Assembly (NCBI RefSeq): GCF_004354045.1
Contig: NZ_SMRT01000015.1
Span: 142,339-206,338, forward strand
DNA length: 64,000 bases
Direction of reading: 5' to 3'
Source of the DNA: Paenibacillus piri
GTDB lineage: Bacteria > Bacillota > Bacilli > Paenibacillales > NBRC-103111
Numbering within the stretch: the first letter of the stretch is position 1; the number at the start of each line of letters is the position of its first letter. The position numbers and the translations under genes were made by a program. The notes beneath the pieces are model-generated. The model saw only the letters and a program-made list of their open reading frames with translations. It had not been told where the DNA came from and made no database searches. Of the stretch, positions 34,656 through 42,496 are shown in pieces.

Positions 34656-35570
34656 ATGTTGCAATCCAAAGCCGAGGCCAAGCTTAAAGGGGGCGAGAGC
34701 AGACCGTTCCTGATGATGTTTCTTGTTCTAATGCGGCCGAGACAATGGACGAAAAACTTATTGGTGTTTGCCGCGCTCATATTTTCCATCCGCAGCGCAA
34801 CGATGACGATGCTCGGTCATGCTCTATCGGGATTCATCCTTTTTTGCCTCGTATCCAGCTGTGTGTATGTATTGAACGATTACGTAGACCGCGAACGCGA
34901 CCGTCTGCACCCGGAAAAGAAACAACGCCCGATCGCTTCCGGAGCGATTCATCCGCAGGCCGCACTTCTGTTCGGCTCCGTGATGCTCGGCGTTTGTCTG
35001 CTGCTGGCGTTTCGATTTCAGCTTTTGTTCGGACTCGTATTGGCGGCTTATTTTTGCATGAATGTGCTGTATTCGCTGCGGCTCAAGCATGTCGTTATCA
35101 TCGACTTGCTCGTCATCGCGTCGGGCTTCGTACTGCGGGCCGTTGGCGGCGGGCTTGTAATCGGCGTACCGCTGACGCCCTGGTTTCTTATATGCACGCT
35201 GCTGCTGGCGCTGTTTCTCGCCATCGGCAAACGCCGACACGAGGTTTATTTGCTGCAATCCGATAAAGGCGCGCACCGTCAGGTGCTGGAGCATTATTCG
35301 CTCGATCTGCTGAATCAGATGAACGCGATCGTAACGACTGCAACGATTATGAGTTATGCGCTGTTCACATTTACATCGGGACATACGCCTCACTTAATGT
35401 GGACGCTCATTTTGGTGCTTTATGGTATTTTCCGTTATTTATATTTAATTCATATCGAAGGCAAGGGGGGAAGGCCGGAGAAGCTGCTGCTGGAGGACAA
35501 GCACATTTTGATGACGGTCGTGCTGTATGCTTTTTCGGTGGCGGTCATCCTGCTTTACTTTGACAAATGA
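34656..35570 (+). CDS. UbiA-family prenyltransferase, decaprenyl-phosphate phosphoribosyltransferase-like
   Basis: A 304-residue multipass membrane enzyme (about eight to nine helices). It has the RPRQWTKN motif at 27-34 and the first Asp-rich motif N74-D75-x2-D78-x3-D82, followed by KKQRPIASG, a set that fits the decaprenylphosphoryl-5-phosphoribose synthase branch (mycobacterial Rv3806c type) better than quinone-making UbiA enzymes. ATG 34656 is preceded by AAAGGAGA. First gene of a five-gene operon with a small transporter, a phosphatase-like protein and a GT-C-like enzyme, which supports a lipid-linked pentose donor role. No quinone-pathway gene is nearby. Confidence 0.8.
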   Translation: MLQSKAEAKLKGGESRPFLMMFLVLMRPRQWTKNLLVFAALIFSIRSATMTMLGHALSGFILFCLVSSCVYVLNDYVDRERDRLHPEKKQRPIASGAIHPQAALLFGSVMLGVCLLLAFRFQLLFGLVLAAYFCMNVLYSLRLKHVVIIDLLVIASGFVLRAVGGGLVIGVPLTPWFLICTLLLALFLAIGKRRHEVYLLQSDKGAHRQVLEHYSLDLLNQMNAIVTTATIMSYALFTFTSGHTPHLMWTLILVLYGIFRYLYLIHIEGKGGRPEKLLLEDKHILMTVVLYAFSVAVILLYFDK

Positions 35571-35647
35571 CCGCGCCGTTTACAGCGGCTGGCGTTTGGA
35601 CCAGGCTGCGGCTGTTTAAAAATGGGTAGAAGGGGATGGAGTATGAA

Positions 35648-35998
35648 ATGAAGTACGCTTGGCTGATTGCCTCGATTCTGCTCGGTGCGGCGGGGCAGGT
35701 GCTGATGAAATGGGGTGTTGAATCTTTGAAAACAAGCGGGGCGCCGGCTGCAGCGGGCATGAGTCTGCTTACGGCGTGGCCTGTTGCGGCCGGGTTGGGC
35801 AGCTATGCGCTCAGCTCGGTATTCTGGCTGCTGGCATTGCGCAAGTTTCCGCTTAGTACGGCTTATCCCATGGTCAGCATGAGCTACATTTTGGTCATGG
35901 CGCTGGGCTGGTATTTGTTTCAGGAGACGATATCGGTGCAAAAATGGTTCGGCGCGGCGTTCATCTCGGCAGGCGTGGTGCTCATTGCCCGGGCTTAG
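35648..35998 (+). CDS. Small four-helix transporter (SMR/ArnE-like)
   Basis: A 116-residue protein with four membrane helices, matching the small multidrug resistance/EamA half-transporter fold (GAAGQVLMKWGVE, then STAYPMVSMSYI and GAAFISAGVVLI). ArnE and ArnF, which flip lipid-linked aminoarabinose, belong to this group; a family drug exporter is the alternative. ATG 35648 follows GGAG by 6 nt and is preferred over ATG 35636, whose site is too close. Its place between a prenyl-phosphate sugar enzyme and a phosphatase-like gene favours a flippase for the lipid-linked sugar. Confidence 0.75.
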   Translation: MKYAWLIASILLGAAGQVLMKWGVESLKTSGAPAAAGMSLLTAWPVAAGLGSYALSSVFWLLALRKFPLSTAYPMVSMSYILVMALGWYLFQETISVQKWFGAAFISAGVVLIARA

Positions 35999-36048
35999 AC
36001 GCGAAAGCGAGACCGCCGAATTACAGCGTAAGCAGAAGGAGAGAACGT

Positions 36049-36480
36049 ATGACAGGCAGCATGAGCTTTATATATCCCGCTATTCCCTTCATTGCGTGGT
36101 TATGCTCCGGTACTTTGAAGTACGCCATCAACCGGGTTCGCTTCGGGGAGCAGGCACGCCAGCATATCGGTAACGGCGGGTTTCCGAGTACGCATACTTC
36201 CGTCATCTCGTCGATTACGATGCTGATCGGATTCGAGCATGGCTGGGGTACGCCGCTGTTCGGACTGGCTGCCGCCATGACTTATATTGTCATGATCGAT
36301 GCGGTCGGCATTCGCCGTGCGGTAGGGGAAAATGCGAAATGGATCAACTCGCTGGCCCGGGAGTACGATGAAGCCCGGAAGCCGGCGCTAAGAGAAAAAC
36401 AGGGGCATACGCGGTTCGAGGTGCTGGGCGGCTTCGCCGTCGGCACATTGCTGGCATGGGCAGCCTCGCTCCTGAACTAA
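36049..36480 (+). CDS. Divergent PAP2 (DUF212, YuiD-like) phosphatase-like protein
   Basis: A 143-residue membrane protein of the DUF212/YuiD group, distantly related to PAP2 acid phosphatases. The core GNGGFPSTHTS motif (41-51) with His49 and the MIDAVGIRRAVGENAKWIN segment are clear. AGAAGGAGAG precedes ATG 36049. In mycobacteria the phosphoribosyl-lipid made by the UbiA enzyme is dephosphorylated by a PAP2-type protein (Rv3807c) encoded next to it; this gene occupies the same logical position. Phosphatase activity of DUF212 itself is not established, so this is inference. Confidence 0.85.
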   Translation: MTGSMSFIYPAIPFIAWLCSGTLKYAINRVRFGEQARQHIGNGGFPSTHTSVISSITMLIGFEHGWGTPLFGLAAAMTYIVMIDAVGIRRAVGENAKWINSLAREYDEARKPALREKQGHTRFEVLGGFAVGTLLAWAASLLN

Positions 36481-36595
36481 ACCATGCTGTCCTGGCTGCC
36501 GCGGAGAGTCTGGCGCCGGAAGGCGCAATTGCGGGCTTTACCGCTGAACATCATACGGCGGCTATTATTTTATACATGGGGGAAGGCGTTAGGTT

Positions 36596-38314
36596 ATGAG
36601 AAACCGATTGGCAGCGTTTAGCATTGTAACCGGCATGACCTTATTGCTGTTTATTGCCGGAGCGTTATTTGTACCTACGATTTTATTTGTGGCACACATT
36701 CCGATCACCATATTCCATATATGGATAGCGGCCGGACTTGCGGTTGGAACCGCATGGCTGTCGGCCAAAATGATTCAGGCGGAGCGTCCGCTGAGGCTGT
36801 TTGCCGAGTCGGTCGTTGCGGCATGCTTGCTGTTCGGCGTCTGTTTCTGGGTCAGCGGTTCTTTCTACGATCTGTCCTATGACGGACAAGCTTATCATCA
36901 GGAGTCGGTCATTTATTTGGATAACGGCTGGAATCCGGTGTACGACGAGCCGATCCACGAACCGACCGGACATTCGGTCTGGGTTAACCATTATGCCCGG
37001 GCTTCGGAGACGGCATCCGCCGTGCTGTACAAGGCGACCGGTCTGATCGAGCACAGCAAGGCGATCAATCTTCTGGCCATCGCCGCCTCGCTGCTGCTCA
37101 GCCTGGGGGCGTTGTTTACGCTGCGCCCGGCCAAAAGCGAGGAAGCGACAACCGGCCAAGCCGGGTATGCATGGAGGGCGGTCATTGTGGCGGTTCTGCT
37201 GGCATTCAATCCGGTCAGCGTCTACCAGGCGTTCAGCTATTATGTGGATGGCCTGTTGGCCTCCATGATGCTCTGTATGGTGGCGCTAGGCTTTCTCATT
37301 TTTGCGCGTCCCGGCTGGCTGCTCTTGTCGGCCTATACGTCGGCGATGGTGTTCGCCATCAACATCAAGTTTACAGCGATCGCGTATGCCGGGGTGCTGA
37401 CCGTCGGACTGCTGATCACTTTGTATATGAGCGAGCAGTTTACCCGTCTGAAGCATCTGGTCATCATCGGGGCGTCCGGCACGCTGCTCGCCGTATTGCT
37501 GATCGGCTATAACCCTTATGTCACGAATACGATCAGAATGGGGAATCCGCTGTATCCGCTGGCAGGCGAAGACGCCATCGATGTCGTGAAAAACTTCACG
37601 CCGCGCAATCTGGAAGCGATGAGCCGCTTCGATCAGGCGATTCACTCTTACTTTGCGGTCACGACGGGCAACAGCACGGAGAAAAAATCGACGGTGACCA
37701 AGCTGCCGTTTACCGTTACGGAAAATGAGCTGATCGCCATGGGCGACCCCGATGTCGCCGTTTCCGGCTTCGGTCCGTTGTTCAGCGGGGTGCTGCTGCT
37801 CTCGCTGCTGGTGCTGCTGCTTGCTTTCTGGAAGCGGCCGGGCCTTTCGCTGGCCGCTCTTGGCCTTATGATCATCATCGCCGCCTCCGCATTCGTGAAC
37901 CCGGCTTCCTGGTGGGCCCGCTATGTGCCGCAGCTGTGGCTGCTGCCGCTGCTTTGCGCTTGGCTGGGCTTCAGCCTGAAGGGCAGCCGTCTGCTGACCG
38001 GCGCAAGCTGGGCGTTGACCGGCGTCATCGCCGCCAATGTCATTCTCGTCAGCGCGACTTACACATACCACCAATGGACGTGGAATCAGACGCTGCGGTC
38101 GCAGCTGACGGAGCTGCAGACCCTCTCCGCTTCCTCTCCGCTGCCGGCCGAGTTCACGTACAGCTGGTCGAACCAGGAGCGGTTTAAAGCGCTCGGCATC
38201 CAGTTCAAAGAGCAAAATCCGCTCGAATGCGGCGACCGGCAGGAGAAGCTGACGCTGATGAAGTCGGGAACATCGGTGTGCGTCAAACAGGATGCGCTGG
38301 CTCAAAAGAAATAA
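36596..38314 (+). CDS. GT-C-like multipass glycosyltransferase
   Basis: A 572-residue protein with about 11-13 membrane helices and an extracytoplasmic C-terminal tail. The first large outer loop carries acidic residues Asp92 and Asp96 in DLSYDGQAYHQE, the style of catalytic site seen in GT-C enzymes (ArnT, PMT and arabinosyltransferases), which use polyprenyl-phosphate sugars on the outer membrane face. GGGGGAAGG precedes ATG 36596. It follows the DUF212 gene by 115 nt and is 55 nt before the second hydrolase, so it is the likely user of the lipid-linked sugar made upstream. The precise family and acceptor are unknown. Confidence 0.7.
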   Translation: MRNRLAAFSIVTGMTLLLFIAGALFVPTILFVAHIPITIFHIWIAAGLAVGTAWLSAKMIQAERPLRLFAESVVAACLLFGVCFWVSGSFYDLSYDGQAYHQESVIYLDNGWNPVYDEPIHEPTGHSVWVNHYARASETASAVLYKATGLIEHSKAINLLAIAASLLLSLGALFTLRPAKSEEATTGQAGYAWRAVIVAVLLAFNPVSVYQAFSYYVDGLLASMMLCMVALGFLIFARPGWLLLSAYTSAMVFAINIKFTAIAYAGVLTVGLLITLYMSEQFTRLKHLVIIGASGTLLAVLLIGYNPYVTNTIRMGNPLYPLAGEDAIDVVKNFTPRNLEAMSRFDQAIHSYFAVTTGNSTEKKSTVTKLPFTVTENELIAMGDPDVAVSGFGPLFSGVLLLSLLVLLLAFWKRPGLSLAALGLMIIIAASAFVNPASWWARYVPQLWLLPLLCAWLGFSLKGSRLLTGASWALTGVIAANVILVSATYTYHQWTWNQTLRSQLTELQTLSASSPLPAEFTYSWSNQERFKALGIQFKEQNPLECGDRQEKLTLMKSGTSVCVKQDALAQKK

Positions 38315-38369
38315 AGAGCAGAGAAGATAAAAGGTTATGGATGGAAGCAGAGGAGGAGACCTGCCCGTT

Positions 38370-40613
38370 ATGAAGTCAAATCAAATCATTCGGATTGTGC
38401 TGGGGGTGTTGGCCTTTGCCGCCATATGCGTCGTTATTTGGATTTTTGTCATCCCGGATAAAGGTCCAGGGGGATCCCGAGCCGCCCTGGCCGTCTCCCA
38501 GCCGATTCATGAAGAGCAGGGAATCAAACAAATCGCATCCGTTCAAGACGGACGTCTGGCGGTTTATGACGGGAGCGCCTGGAAGCCGCAATTTTGGTCC
38601 GGCGTCAATCTCGGCGCGACAACCCCGGGCCATGCTCCGGGCGAGCTGAGCCCGAGCAAGGATGATTATTTGCGCTGGTTCGCCCAAATGAAGGCGATGA
38701 ACGTCAACGTTCTTCGCGTTTATACGATACTGCCTCCTTATTTCTACGAGGCGCTGGCGGAATTTAACAGCGGCCAGAAACAGCCGCTTTATTTCTTCCA
38801 GGGGGTTTGGTCGCCGGATGAGGAACTGATGGATAAGGACGGAAGGCCGCGAGATGCCTGGGCCGATCAGGCAGTCAAGGTGTTCCAGAACGAAATTCGC
38901 GACGTCGTCAAGGCGGTTCACGGAGATTTGAAACGGAAGACCAGGCCCGGTCATGCCTCAGGCTCATTTACGACGGATGTCTCCGCTTATTTGGTCGGCT
39001 GGGTGGTCGGTACGGAATGGGACCCCCACGTCGTCAAAACGACGAACGATGCGCACTCCGGCAAGATGAAGCCGTTCGCTGGCAACTATTTTCAAGCGGA
39101 CGCGGAGGCGTCGCCGTTCGAAAGCTGGCTGGCGCAAATGCTCGACACGCTCGCTCAGGAGGAAATGAAGTATGGCTGGCAGCACCCGGTTTCGTTTACG
39201 AATTGGGTGACGACGGACCCGCTGCAGCATCCGAATGAGCCGTCGGACAATGAAGACCTGGTATCGGTCGATCCGATGCACGTTGCCCCGGCCGGCAACT
39301 GGAAAGCGGGCTATTTCGCCTCCTATCACGTATACCCGTATTACCCCGATTTTTTACGGTACGAGGAAAAATATCAAACCTATAAAGACGCAAGCGGGCA
39401 AGTCAATCCGTATGCCGGCTATTTGCACGATTTGCGCGAATATCATAAAGGCATTCCGCTCATTGTCGCCGAATACGGCGTTCCGAGCTCGCGCGGGATG
39501 GCTCATTTCGGCCCGCTCGGACGCAATCAGGGGATGCACACGGAAGAGGAGCAGGGTAAAATCGACGCCGACCTGTACAACAGCATTTACAATGAAGGCT
39601 ACGACGGTGCTCTGCTGTTCGCTTGGGCCGACGAATGGTTTAAAATTACCTGGAACACAACGGAGCTGGATGCGCCTGCGGCCCGCCGTCCGTTTTGGCG
39701 GAACATGCTGACCAATGAGGAGCACTTCGGCGTGGTTGCCGTAGAAGCGGGCAAATCGCCGGACGATCAAATTATGCTGGATGGGAAAATGGATGACTGG
39801 AACCGCCGCAAAGACAAGATTACCCAGATGTATCCGGGGTTCAGTCTGACGGCTTCCCACGACGAAGCTTACGTCTATTTACTGCTGCAGAAAAAGGACG
39901 GCACCGCCTGGCAGCCGGGCAAAGAAACGTTGGCCATCGGCTTCGATACGCTGCCGGGCGGAAGCAAGTCGGCTGACCGGGTGCCGGGAGTCACCTTCAG
40001 CGCCGGACAGGAATTCGTCCTGCGGCTGAAAGCGGACGATGACGCCCATATATTCGTCAACAGCGCCTATGACCAGCACACGTGGCTGTACGGCTCGGTT
40101 CAAAAAATGATGCCGTGGCAAGAGCAGTGGGGACAAGACAACAACGGTATCTTTTTACCGTGGAAGCTGCCTGTCAGCAAGCCTTTGAAGCTGCCGCAGA
40201 CCGGGCAGACGATTCCTTTCGAGGATGTGGAGATCGGGGTGCTGAACAAGGGGATTACCGATCCGGCCAGCGATCAGTACAACAGTTTGGCCGATTGGTA
40301 TGCGGAAGGACCTGTCATGGAAATCCGCATTCCATGGATGCTGCTCGGATTTACCGACCCGAGCACAGGGCAGGTATGGCGCTATCCTTATGAAGCGAAG
40401 GCGCTCAAAATGGTGGAGGCGAAATCGATCAAGATCGAGCCGCATTTGCAAACGCAAGGCGACGGATCAGAGACGGCCTCCGGGCCCGTCGAGCCGCTTA
40501 ATTATAAGTGGAACCATTGGGAAAAGCCCGAGTACCACGAACGTCTCAAAAAAAGCTATGATGTGTTGAAAGAAGCATTCGGTTCCCCACGCCCGCCGAA
40601 GGAACTCCGTTAA
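38370..40613 (+). CDS. Membrane-anchored glycoside hydrolase-like protein (clan GH-A type), paralogue 2
   Basis: A 747-residue protein, clearly homologous over its whole length to the protein encoded at 26686-28896. One N-terminal membrane helix (about 5-28), TIM-barrel-like domain with proposed acid/base Glu216 in GTEWDP and nucleophile Glu368 in VAEYGVPSS, then a CBM9/DOMON-like C-terminal part (HDEAYVYL, GFDTLPGG). Start ATG 38370 is preferred (GGAGGAG 11 nt upstream); ATG 38337 has a site too close. Last gene of the ubiA-like operon. Possession of one paralogue by each divergent operon suggests action on the same or related polymers. Confidence 0.75.
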   Translation: MKSNQIIRIVLGVLAFAAICVVIWIFVIPDKGPGGSRAALAVSQPIHEEQGIKQIASVQDGRLAVYDGSAWKPQFWSGVNLGATTPGHAPGELSPSKDDYLRWFAQMKAMNVNVLRVYTILPPYFYEALAEFNSGQKQPLYFFQGVWSPDEELMDKDGRPRDAWADQAVKVFQNEIRDVVKAVHGDLKRKTRPGHASGSFTTDVSAYLVGWVVGTEWDPHVVKTTNDAHSGKMKPFAGNYFQADAEASPFESWLAQMLDTLAQEEMKYGWQHPVSFTNWVTTDPLQHPNEPSDNEDLVSVDPMHVAPAGNWKAGYFASYHVYPYYPDFLRYEEKYQTYKDASGQVNPYAGYLHDLREYHKGIPLIVAEYGVPSSRGMAHFGPLGRNQGMHTEEEQGKIDADLYNSIYNEGYDGALLFAWADEWFKITWNTTELDAPAARRPFWRNMLTNEEHFGVVAVEAGKSPDDQIMLDGKMDDWNRRKDKITQMYPGFSLTASHDEAYVYLLLQKKDGTAWQPGKETLAIGFDTLPGGSKSADRVPGVTFSAGQEFVLRLKADDDAHIFVNSAYDQHTWLYGSVQKMMPWQEQWGQDNNGIFLPWKLPVSKPLKLPQTGQTIPFEDVEIGVLNKGITDPASDQYNSLADWYAEGPVMEIRIPWMLLGFTDPSTGQVWRYPYEAKALKMVEAKSIKIEPHLQTQGDGSETASGPVEPLNYKWNHWEKPEYHERLKKSYDVLKEAFGSPRPPKELR

Positions 40614-40651
40614 CATAGTGCGCCAGCGGCTTTAATCCGGCGCTGGCTGCC

Positions 40652-40725
40652 GGATACAAGGATAAACGGCTTCGCCGTCCTTCGAGGACGAGCACGTTTA
40701 TCAAGGTTGTGCGAAGCAAAGTAAA
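40652..40725 (-). repeat. Dispersed intergenic repeat, copy A
   Basis: Reverse-oriented copy of a 74-bp repeat shared with 47677-47750 and 59079-59150. It holds outer arms GATAAACG and CGTTTATC enclosing a CGGC-TTC-GCCG mini-hairpin. Lies just after the second hydrolase gene. Confidence 0.7.
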
Positions 40726-40728
40726 GAT

Positions 40729-40770
40729 AAAAGAGTAGCGGATTGCTGCAAGCAAGCCCGCTACTCTTTT
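40729..40770. terminator. Bidirectional terminator overlapping the end of a minus-strand gene
   Basis: AAAAGAGTAGCGG pairs with CCGCTACTCTTTT, with a GCTGCAAGC loop region. It has T-runs on both strands and serves the hydrolase operon. On the minus strand it includes the final codons and stop of the TIM-barrel gene. Confidence 0.8.
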
Positions 40771-41648
40771 AATTTGCGCCAGCCGCTGTAATCATGGATC
40801 ACGACGCCTGCATAGGAAGCGTAGTTCCTCAGCAGCTTGTCGATCGACAACAACTCGATCTCCATTCGTGCTCGCCCTTCCCCGTAAAAGGTAATAAAGG
40901 CGGGTTCCTTCGTCGAGTTCGTTTCCACGCCGACGGACACCTTTTTGCCGAGCCGGTCACCAAGCTCAAGCTTGGTAAGGGCGATGTCCGCCAGCGCTTT
41001 CGCCTGATTGCGGTAAGACATAAGCGTCACTTCGTCAAGCTGCCGCATCATCGCTTCCATCAACGAGACGCTGCCGCTGCCGCTGCCGGACATTGGTATT
41101 TCGTCGAGCCAGAACGGAAGGGCGGCGCTGGCGGTCAAGGACGATGACGATTTCGTCTTTGCCGCAAATAACGTGACGGTATCAAGCCAGCGCTGCACCA
41201 CCGTGTCGCGGTTCGTATTCCATTCTGGCAGTGTATAAGGCTCGATATCAACTTGAATGCCGGTAAATCTTTCTTCCGGCAAAGCGGCATTGTTAAACCG
41301 ATTTACCCAATCTACCGTATCGCTGATCCGGTGCCGCCGATCCGGCGCAATCCAGTCCGGAGCGCCATCCAGCGCATGGATTTGAATGCCGGCGGCGGAA
41401 GCGCCCTTGATGAAGGTGCGGTAGGCACCCGGGTCCAAAGCCGGGTCGATCTGTACATAGATGCGCGTAACCCGCTGCTCCTTGGCAAACTGCAGCACGG
41501 AATTGCGGCTGTCGTTCGTATGAATGAGCGAGGTATCCCACAGCCATGTCGCTTTCATGTTGGTGGAAGGCGGTGTGGCGATGGTCGTCACGACGGTCGG
41601 GGCGAAATTGGCGAATAAGAGAATAAGCAGAGTCAGGCAGGATGTCAT
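40761..41648 (-). CDS. Secreted TIM-barrel-like protein, function unknown
   Basis: A 295-residue protein with a signal peptide (MTSCLTLLILLFANFAPTVV) and no lipobox. The body suggests a beta/alpha barrel: RIYVQIDPALDP, IQIHALDGAPDW, GIQVDIEPY, VTLMSYRNQ and VVIHDYSGW fall at regular intervals, reminiscent of hydrolases of the GH18/GH-K or chitinase-like kind (acidic pair in VDIEPY). I cannot name a family. ATG 41648 is chosen for the signal peptide; the site (GGTGAT) is modest. It converges with the second hydrolase operon and shares its terminator, so a role in the same glycan turnover is possible. Confidence 0.6.
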   Translation of the reverse strand: MTSCLTLLILLFANFAPTVVTTIATPPSTNMKATWLWDTSLIHTNDSRNSVLQFAKEQRVTRIYVQIDPALDPGAYRTFIKGASAAGIQIHALDGAPDWIAPDRRHRISDTVDWVNRFNNAALPEERFTGIQVDIEPYTLPEWNTNRDTVVQRWLDTVTLFAAKTKSSSSLTASAALPFWLDEIPMSGSGSGSVSLMEAMMRQLDEVTLMSYRNQAKALADIALTKLELGDRLGKKVSVGVETNSTKEPAFITFYGEGRARMEIELLSIDKLLRNYASYAGVVIHDYSGWRKLKE

Positions 41649-41967
41649 CCGATCACCGTTATCAAAACCGTCGCCGCTTAAATGCCGGAGCTGCCGAACG
41701 TTTGGCGCAGCGGCAGCTGCGATCGCTGTGCCGCGGGCTTGGTCGCTCAAAGCCGCACCGACTTGAACGATAACCGGTGCCATGTCCTATCGGTTTGCCT
41801 ATATATGCGCGGCTCCTTGGGCTTGGTTTATCCCTTTCCTGTTAGTTGGATTCGATCATTCATTCAGTATAATAGCTTTTCGATACAATTGCTTTCCAGT
41901 ATAATCCTTCGACCCATCTTCGAAAGCTGTAACCATACAGGATAACCGTTCCGATCAGTTGGGACGA
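41649..41967. other. Upstream region of the secreted TIM-barrel gene
   Basis: No gene is supported. Read on the minus strand, ATTATACTG occurs twice (complement near 41862-41915), each containing a TATACT-like -10, but neither has a good -35. No terminator for the minus-strand gene ending at 41968 is obvious. Confidence 0.35.
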
Positions 41968-42459
41968 TCAGCTGCCGCAAGGCCAGACTTTTTTGGAACG
42001 CAGCGGGACAGGGTGGTTTTTTGGCAGCACAGCGGGAAAGCGAAGCGTTTGTGCGATTCGGGGCACGTCTTGATTGACCATCCGTTTGAGCAGGCGAATG
42101 GCGTTTCCGTACTTCTTATAATTATAATCGCCTGTCTTCGGGTCGACAAATGCTGCCGGCAGCTCTTCCGGCGTCATGTAGGCAAATACGCGTCCCCCCG
42201 ATTCGCCCATATACACGAGAGGCGAATCCTCATAGCCTTGCTCGATCCATTCCTTGCGCGTCATTCGAAACACCAGCACCGTAAAAATATCGCCATATGC
42301 CTTTCCCTTATATTTAAACCGGAAATGAAGCTCATACTCGGTATCCCGGTCCATCCGTTTTTTTTTCAGCACGGTATAAGGCTTCCACCAGCGGGGAAAA
42401 GTCAGCGTGAACCCGTACGTATCGTCGCGATAAAGCAAGGGCTGCGTTTTTCGAGGCAT
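41968..42459 (-). CDS. Unknown soluble protein
   Basis: A 163-residue basic protein without signal peptide or membrane segment. The opening YRDDTYGFTLTFPRWWKPYTV recalls small PsbP/DUF1795-like folds that begin with a YGFSLxxPxxW phrase, but the likeness is limited to that. It lies 37 nt downstream of an SgrR-type regulator in the same orientation and could be co-transcribed with it. No function is proposed. Confidence 0.6.
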   Translation of the reverse strand: MPRKTQPLLYRDDTYGFTLTFPRWWKPYTVLKKKRMDRDTEYELHFRFKYKGKAYGDIFTVLVFRMTRKEWIEQGYEDSPLVYMGESGGRVFAYMTPEELPAAFVDPKTGDYNYKKYGNAIRLLKRMVNQDVPRIAQTLRFPAVLPKNHPVPLRSKKVWPCGS

Positions 42460-42496
42460 GGAATCATTCCCTTCGACGTGAGGTAAATTTAGTTTC

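Noticed and set aside
37286..38305. 339-residue open frame antisense to the GT-C-like gene
   Set aside because: Arg/Gln/Asp-rich mirror of a membrane protein gene; no start signal or motif. The plus-strand gene has clear helices and a good ribosome binding site.
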